A DNA stretch of 12,314 nucleotides from Syntrophomonadaceae bacterium. Its GTDB lineage: Bacteria; Bacillota_D; Dethiobacteria; DTU022. Of this stretch, positions 7,794 to 12,314 are shown one piece after another. Each line of letters starts with the position of its first letter. Position 1 is the first letter of the stretch. Under the pieces are notes generated by a model. It saw only the letters and a program-made list of their open reading frames with translations, was not told the origin of the DNA and made no database searches. A program made the translations under genes and the position numbers. Location of the stretch: assembly GCA_003562605.1 (NCBI GenBank), contig PWUG01000434.1, positions 1 through 12,314 on the forward strand. Direction: 5' to 3'.

Positions 7794-9275
7794 ATGGGAC
7801 AGACCAATAGAAAAATGATATATATCGTTCTGGTAGTTTTCCTGCTTATTCTTGTCGGCACAAATCTGGCCAACTACTACCTGTTTGGCAGCCGGGTTGC
7901 ACCGGCTGTTGAAGAGCCGACGAAGGTGATCAGGTATGAAACGAATCGAAATGCTTCTGAACCTGACGGTGCGGCAATATTATGGGAAGCTATCGAGTCG
8001 GTTACAAAAAACTACTTCTACCCGATGGAAACAGAGGCACTTATAGAAGGCGCTGTCCGGGGAATGATTGAACATATTGATGACCCCCATGTACGTTTTT
8101 ACGATCCGAAAGACCTGGACGAATTTCTTATGGAGACCAGGGGTTCGTACGGGGGGATCGGTGTGCGGATTATCGAAGCCAATGGCAGTATCGTGATTTT
8201 TGAAACATTTTCCGGATCACCTGCTGAAAGGAGCGGCCTCAGCCCGGGGGATCGCCTTTTAGAGGCCGACGGTTATGAGCTGACCGGTCAGGGTATAAAC
8301 TATGCTGTAGAGTTACTGCGGGGTCCCAGCGATACAACGGTTGATATTTTGATTCACAGACCTGGCGCTGATGAACCAATTAAGCTCAATGTTGGCCGGG
8401 CAGAGATACAGGTGTCTACCGTATTTAGTGAGATGCTGGAAGACGGCCTGGGCTATATAAAGATCAGCAGCTTTGACGGTAATACGTCTTCAGAATTCGA
8501 TGAGCAATTCCGGGATATGGAGCAGCGCGGCCTTAGAAATGGGTTGATCCTCGATTTACGAAATAACCCGGGTGGACTTGTCGATCAGGCCGTGAGAATA
8601 GGGGAAGTGCTTGTCCCCGAAGGAGAAATCGTCAGGCTGGTTGGCCGGGATGGCGAGGTCAAAACAACTTATTATTCCACTGCCGTTGCACGGCCATACC
8701 CGATCGTAGTTCTAATTAATGAAGAATCGGCCAGCGCTTCCGAACTTCTCGCCGGCGCCCTGCAGGACAGGGATGCAGCTTTGCTGGTTGGCAAAACAAC
8801 CTATGGGAAAGCCTCTGTCCAGCAGCTCGAACGCCTCTCTGACGGCAGTGCTATCCTGCTAACTGTGGCAAAATATTTTACTCCTTCGGGACATAACATT
8901 GATAAGCATGGGATTGAACCTGATTTTGAAATAGATATGCCGGAAATTCTTCGTTATTATCGATATTTCCATCCCGGACGCCTTGAAGAGGGTGACTTCG
9001 GACCAGAGGTGGAGATGCTGCAGCTGATGTTGGAGCAGCTTGGCTACAGGATCGAGATTACCGGTTATTTTAGCGGAGAAACCTCCCGTGTGCTATCAAG
9101 CTTCCAGATCAACGCAGGATTGGAGCGCAGCGGAGAGTTCGACGATTTAACCTGGGTTGAACTGCGTAGCGCACTCGATGTTGCATCGCGTGAGAATGAC
9201 GAACAGCTTGAATACGCGATCGAGGTGATCAAAAATAGAGATCTGTTGACCACCATTACCGGAGGAAACGACTAG
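7794..9275 (+). CDS. ctpA: S41 carboxy-terminal processing protease (CtpA/CtpB type) with PDZ and peptidoglycan-binding domains
   Basis: This is a 493-residue serine protease that clips or degrades extracytoplasmic proteins from the C-terminus. An N-terminal membrane anchor (about 8-29) has no obvious signal cleavage site, so the enzyme probably stays tethered outside the membrane. A PDZ domain follows at about 117-195 (YGGIGVRI, GSPAERSGLSPGDRLLEADG), then the S41 core with DLRNNPGGL. The catalytic serine is S314, the middle serine of ESASASE, and the general base is K339 in TYGKAS, 25 residues later, matching the spacing in E. coli Prc. A C-terminal PG_binding_1 domain lies at about 401-463. 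This layout matches B. subtilis CtpB, which cleaves SpoIVFA in sporulation. I chose ATG 7794 because AGGAG (7780-7784) is nine bases upstream; an in-frame TTG at 7785 is less likely. The next gene starts three bases after the stop. Confidence 0.96.
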   Translation: MGQTNRKMIYIVLVVFLLILVGTNLANYYLFGSRVAPAVEEPTKVIRYETNRNASEPDGAAILWEAIESVTKNYFYPMETEALIEGAVRGMIEHIDDPHVRFYDPKDLDEFLMETRGSYGGIGVRIIEANGSIVIFETFSGSPAERSGLSPGDRLLEADGYELTGQGINYAVELLRGPSDTTVDILIHRPGADEPIKLNVGRAEIQVSTVFSEMLEDGLGYIKISSFDGNTSSEFDEQFRDMEQRGLRNGLILDLRNNPGGLVDQAVRIGEVLVPEGEIVRLVGRDGEVKTTYYSTAVARPYPIVVLINEESASASELLAGALQDRDAALLVGKTTYGKASVQQLERLSDGSAILLTVAKYFTPSGHNIDKHGIEPDFEIDMPEILRYYRYFHPGRLEEGDFGPEVEMLQLMLEQLGYRIEITGYFSGETSRVLSSFQINAGLERSGEFDDLTWVELRSALDVASRENDEQLEYAIEVIKNRDLLTTITGGND

Positions 9276-9278
9276 CCG

Positions 9279-10670
9279 ATGCAACCTCTTCTTGAGATAG
9301 GCCAGATCTTTATGACCACCTTTATTCTGGCGTTATTTATGCCCATATTTTGGATTGTCCTATTTCTGGTCTACCTGCAATACAAACGGCAGGTTGCTAT
9401 TGAAGAAAAATTGTATGGACGTGTTATCAACGGGGTTGGCAGGCAGATGCTTCTATCGGTCGGGCTTGGCTCATTGGGTGGCCTGTTTGCCAGTGCAGCT
9501 TTGATTTTTTTAGGGCTATCCCTGGAGCAGATCGGTCTTTATTTTATCTGGCCCGTGGCCCTGCTTCTACTGCTGATTAACCCTCGCTATCTATGTTTTG
9601 CTTACGCCGGTGGCATAGTAGCCGTCATGGTGTTATTCGCCCGCCATATATTTGAGCCTTTATTTCCGGCTATTGGCGAAAATATTGTTATTGAATCGCT
9701 GCTTCAAATTCACATCCCCGCTCTATTGGTTTTGATCGGCCTGCTCCACCTGATCGAAGCCCTGCTCATCTATGTCGGTGGGCACTGGGGCACCAGTCCG
9801 ATCTATATAAAAAAAAGAGGCGGAGATGTGGTCGGTGCTTTCACCCTGCAGCGGTTTTGGCCTCTGCCCCTGGTGGCCCTTCTTGTTACAGTAGTTGCCC
9901 AGACCGATATTGTCGGGGTCAGCATGCCTGATTGGTGGCCAATTCTCCAGTCGACCTTGCAGCCGGGAGACGCCCAGAGCCTGCAATATATGATCATACC
10001 GGTAGCAGCCGGGCTTGGCTATGCAGATATAGCGATGTCATCGACCCCCCGGGAAAGAACTGTTTTTTCTGCCAGATGGCTTGCTGTTTACAGTATCATC
10101 CTATTAATTATCGCCGTCGGCTCCGAGTTTATGCCCCGGCTTGTTTTTCCGGGGGTTCTCTTTGCTCCTCTGGGCCACGAGTTGTTAATTCTTTTCGGGA
10201 AAAAGAAGGAAGATTCACGTCCGCCCCGTTTCCGGATGCCTGAATTGGGAGTGCCCATAATGATGGTTTTGCCTGGAACTGCAGCAGATGAAGCAGGATT
10301 AAAAGATAACGATCTGATCCTTAAGGTAAACGGTAATGAGGTCGCAGACAACCGCGACCTTGTCCATGAGATTGAAGGCAGCTATTTTATGGTTCTCCTG
10401 GAGGGGGTCCGTGAAGGTAAGCCATTTTCCTTTATCCTGAAAAAACGTTCCCGAGGGGAAACTTTGGATAAAGGCTTGTACCTTGCAAGTCTGAAATCTG
10501 ATTCCACAGATGCATTTCTGCACCGCAGCGCCGAACTTGGCCTAATCCCTGTACCTGACCCTAACTCCACTGTTTACCTGGAAATCCGTAAACCGGATCC
10601 ATTGGGTCGTTTCAGGCGCCTGAAAGAAAAAATACTAAAGTTGGCAGGGCACAATTTTAAAATGAGGTGA
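9279..10670 (+). CDS. Polytopic membrane protein with C-terminal PDZ domain, MinJ-like
   Basis: This 463-residue protein has about seven or eight hydrophobic spans (near 12-33, 57-80, 87-100, 104-121, 143-167, 195-208, 264-281, perhaps 236-251), then a PDZ domain at about 318-391 (GVPIMMVLPGTAADEAGLKD) and a basic tail of about 70 residues. Such a membrane-plus-PDZ layout beside ctpB and uvrB is that of B. subtilis MinJ (YvjD), which links DivIVA to MinD at division sites; this protein is longer than the roughly 400 residues I recall for MinJ. The start ATG 9279 has GGAGG (9261-9265) at a long 13-base spacing. It lies three bases after the protease stop, so translational coupling is likely. 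The architecture is directly visible. A MinJ role rests on architecture plus gene order and should be treated as probable; an alternative is a membrane partner or adaptor of the adjacent S41 protease. Confidence 0.85.
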   Translation: MQPLLEIGQIFMTTFILALFMPIFWIVLFLVYLQYKRQVAIEEKLYGRVINGVGRQMLLSVGLGSLGGLFASAALIFLGLSLEQIGLYFIWPVALLLLLINPRYLCFAYAGGIVAVMVLFARHIFEPLFPAIGENIVIESLLQIHIPALLVLIGLLHLIEALLIYVGGHWGTSPIYIKKRGGDVVGAFTLQRFWPLPLVALLVTVVAQTDIVGVSMPDWWPILQSTLQPGDAQSLQYMIIPVAAGLGYADIAMSSTPRERTVFSARWLAVYSIILLIIAVGSEFMPRLVFPGVLFAPLGHELLILFGKKKEDSRPPRFRMPELGVPIMMVLPGTAADEAGLKDNDLILKVNGNEVADNRDLVHEIEGSYFMVLLEGVREGKPFSFILKKRSRGETLDKGLYLASLKSDSTDAFLHRSAELGLIPVPDPNSTVYLEIRKPDPLGRFRRLKEKILKLAGHNFKMR

Positions 10671-10675
10671 AACTG

Positions 10676-11242
10676 GTGTTGGCTGCGGCAGCAGCGGCTT
10701 TTATTACAGTATTTGTAGCTGAATTTGGTGATAAGTCCCAACTGGTTTGCCTGACCATGGCCTGCCGCTATCCCCCGCTTCAAGTTCTTGCCGGGGCTAT
10801 GACAGCCATGGCAGTTGTTCTGGGGCTTGCTGTTGCCGTCGGCGGTTTTCTGGCCGCCACCATCCCACATACATTGATTGCGGTTGCATCAGGACTGGTG
10901 TTTATAATTATTGGCCTGCTCAGTTACCTGCGGAAGAGCGACCGGTTGGATGAATCAAACAATAAAGCAGGTTATTTTCAGACCCTGACCATGATTTTTT
11001 TTGCTGAATTAGGTGACAAAACCCAGCTGGCAGTGATGTTTCTGACAGCCAGCTTTGGCTACCCCCTGGCGATTTTTACCGGAGCTATGGTTGCAATGCT
11101 GTTCAACCACCTTCTGGCTGTTTACCTGGGCAGCCGCTTAATCTCACGGGTTAGCCCGCGTTACATCAGGTTGGGCACAGCTTTTTTATTTATAGTTATT
11201 GGCTTATTTATAATCATTTTCGAAGCAGGAATTGGCTTCTGA
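10676..11242 (+). CDS. UPF0016/GDT1 (TMEM165) family divalent cation transporter
   Basis: This small membrane protein of about 188 residues consists of two homologous halves. Each carries the family signature E-x-G-D-K-(T/S)-Q: AEFGDKSQL at about 15-23 and AELGDKTQL at about 110-118. Each signature lies in a hydrophobic helix and is followed by further spans, giving about six in total. Characterised members (for example MneA of Vibrio cholerae, yeast Gdt1) export manganese or exchange calcium, so Mn2+ efflux is the likeliest role here. Two GTG starts are possible. GTG 10676 has GAGGTGA (10664-10670) five bases upstream and gives MLAAAAAAF. GTG 10667 overlaps the previous stop codon in a GTGA and adds three residues. 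I prefer 10676, with moderate certainty. No manganese riboswitch (yybP-ykoY type) is visible upstream, which fits its location inside an operon. Confidence 0.93.
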   Translation: MLAAAAAAFITVFVAEFGDKSQLVCLTMACRYPPLQVLAGAMTAMAVVLGLAVAVGGFLAATIPHTLIAVASGLVFIIIGLLSYLRKSDRLDESNNKAGYFQTLTMIFFAELGDKTQLAVMFLTASFGYPLAIFTGAMVAMLFNHLLAVYLGSRLISRVSPRYIRLGTAFLFIVIGLFIIIFEAGIGF

Positions 11243-11245
11243 TTA

Positions 11246-11254
11246 TGTTATAAT
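11246..11254 (+). promoter_or_regulatory. Extended -10 promoter for uvrB
   Basis: TG-T-TATAAT is a perfect extended -10 placed four bases after the upstream stop codon and about 40 bases before the uvrB start. No good -35 lies 16-18 bases upstream, which extended -10 promoters tolerate. I see no LexA-type GAAC-N4-GTTC operator nearby. Confidence 0.55.
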
Positions 11255-11295
11255 TAATAATGTTTACGAGTTAGCCGCTGAACGGGGGTGTTGCC

Positions 11296-12314
11296 GTGAC
11301 AAACAGCAGTGGCTTTAAAGTAAGAGCAGATTTCAATCCTTCCGGAGATCAACCGGAAGCTATCGGAGCCCTGGTGCAAGGATTGCGCCGGGGCTACCCT
11401 TACCAGACCCTGTTGGGTGTAACAGGTTCAGGGAAAACTTATACCATTGCTCATGTAATAGAACAGGTTCAGCGCCCGACCCTGGTAATGGCTCCGAATA
11501 AAATCCTGGCGGCACAGCTTTGCAGTGAGTTCAAAGAACTGTTTCCAAACAATGCCGTCGAATATTTTATCAGCTATTACGACTATTATCAGCCGGAAGC
11601 ATATCTGCCCAGCAGTGACACTTATATCGAGAAAGACTCATCGATCAACGATGAAATTGATAAGCTGCGTCATTCAGCGACCGCTGCAGTCCTGGAGCGG
11701 CCTGATGTGATCATTGTTGCCTCGGTTTCCTGTATTTACGGGCTCGGTTCCCCAACGGAGTACATGGATCAGGTGCTTTCATTGCGTCAGGGGGCCAGGA
11801 TGAGCCGTGATGAAATCATCAGCCGACTTGTTGATATTCACTACCAGCGCAACGAAATTGATTTCCACAGGGGGACGTTCAGAGTCAGGGGAGATATCCT
11901 GGAAATAATACCGGCTTCTTTTTCTGAGGAAGCCCTGAGGGTGGAACTTTTTGGTGATGAGATTGAACGACTGCGTGAAATTGACTTGGTCAGCGGAAAA
12001 GTCATCGGTGATCGTACACATGTGGCGATCTTTCCGGCAACCCACTATGTAACTGCGCCAGATCAACTTCAGCAGGCAGTTTCAGCTATCGAGAAAGAAC
12101 TGCAGGAACAGCTGGCTTATTTCAAAAAAGAGAATAAACTACTCGAGGCTCAGCGGCTCGAGCAAAGAGTTAATTTTGACCTGGAGATGATGCAGGAAAT
12201 AGGGTTTTGCAGTGGTATCGAGAACTATTCCCGCCACCTGGATGGTCGCCCTGCCGGCAGCCGCCCTGCAACACTACTTGACTATTTTCCGGAAGATATG
12301 CTGGTTGTCATCGA
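11296..12314 (+). CDS. uvrB: UvrB excinuclease subunit, N-terminal part (3' end outside window)
   Basis: UvrB is the damage-verifying helicase-like subunit of UvrABC nucleotide excision repair. It is loaded by UvrA and recruits UvrC. The visible 339 codons are open to the right edge. [11 protein letters not shown] near 13-23 and Walker A GVTGSGKT at 41-48 are followed by the characteristic β-hairpin, with Y94, Y95, Y97 and Y98 in [10 protein letters not shown], that clamps one DNA strand. [13 protein letters not shown] and a UvrA-interacting domain with [15 protein letters not shown] come next. The window ends at LVVI, just before the DESH Walker B. The start is GTG 11296, with a GGGGGTG (11284-11290) five bases upstream; the protein then begins MTNSSGFKV, matching the usual UvrB N-terminus. 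The gene lies 53 bases after the transporter gene and probably has its own promoter. uvrA is expected downstream, as in B. subtilis. Confidence 0.97.
   Translation, partial: MTNSSGFKVRADFNPSGDQPEAIGALVQGLRRGYPYQTLLGVTGSGKTYTIAHVIEQVQRPTLVMAPNKILAAQLCSEFKELFPNNAVEYFISYYDYYQPEAYLPSSDTYIEKDSSINDEIDKLRHSATAAVLERPDVIIVASVSCIYGLGSPTEYMDQVLSLRQGARMSRDEIISRLVDIHYQRNEIDFHRGTFRVRGDILEIIPASFSEEALRVELFGDEIERLREIDLVSGKVIGDRTHVAIFPATHYVTAPDQLQQAVSAIEKELQEQLAYFKKENKLLEAQRLEQRVNFDLEMMQEIGFCSGIENYSRHLDGRPAGSRPATLLDYFPEDMLVVI

Noticed and set aside
11255..11295. LexA/SOS operator before uvrB
   Set aside because: Only a GAAC half-site (11279-11282 region) is present; the partner half at four-base spacing does not match GTTC.

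Overview
This is a chromosomal housekeeping window from a Gram-positive, Bacillota-type bacterium. It is probably an uncultured or clostridial-grade lineage; the species cannot be read from the sequence. The evidence is strong purine-rich ribosome-binding sites, every gene on the + strand, and a gene order (secA, prfB, YitT/YvjA-type membrane gene, ftsE, ftsX, ctpA-type protease, MinJ-like PDZ membrane gene, uvrB) that matches, as I recall it, the Bacillus subtilis secA-prfB-yvjA-(cccB)-ftsEX-ctpB-(swrA)-minJ-uvrBA region. Two genes differ from that order: a LytM/M23 murein hydrolase directly after ftsX, and a UPF0016/GDT1-type cation transporter between the PDZ gene and uvrB. I see no counterpart of cccB or swrA.

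Layout. Bases 1-2505 hold the 3' part of secA (the preprotein translocase motor), open at the left edge. Bases 2565-3687 are prfB (release factor 2), which needs a programmed +1 frameshift at an in-frame TGA at 2634. Bases 3696-4574 encode a YitT/YvjA-type membrane protein. A 165-base gap with a candidate sigma-A promoter precedes ftsE (4740-5429) and ftsX (5419-6306), which overlap. Next come the secreted coiled-coil M23 peptidase (6360-7574), a 219-base gap with a strong inverted repeat and candidate promoters, an S41 carboxy-terminal processing protease (7794-9275), the MinJ-like PDZ membrane protein (9279-10670), and the UPF0016 transporter (about 10676-11242). The window ends inside uvrB (11296 to the right edge).

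How the genes may work together: the middle of the window reads as a cell-envelope and division module. FtsEX is an ATP-driven transmembrane regulator of peptidoglycan hydrolases, the next gene is a plausible cognate hydrolase with a complete active site, the following gene is a membrane-anchored extracytoplasmic protease that could limit such hydrolases, and the PDZ membrane protein resembles the division-site protein MinJ. The flanking secA, prfB and uvrB are standard secretion, translation and repair genes.

No stretch over 300 bases lacks a gene. I see no rRNA, tRNA, CRISPR array, insertion sequence or prophage. I did not find a clearly new system; the points most worth following are the atypical prfB shift site, the large insert in SecA, and the hydrolase-protease pairing beside ftsEX.
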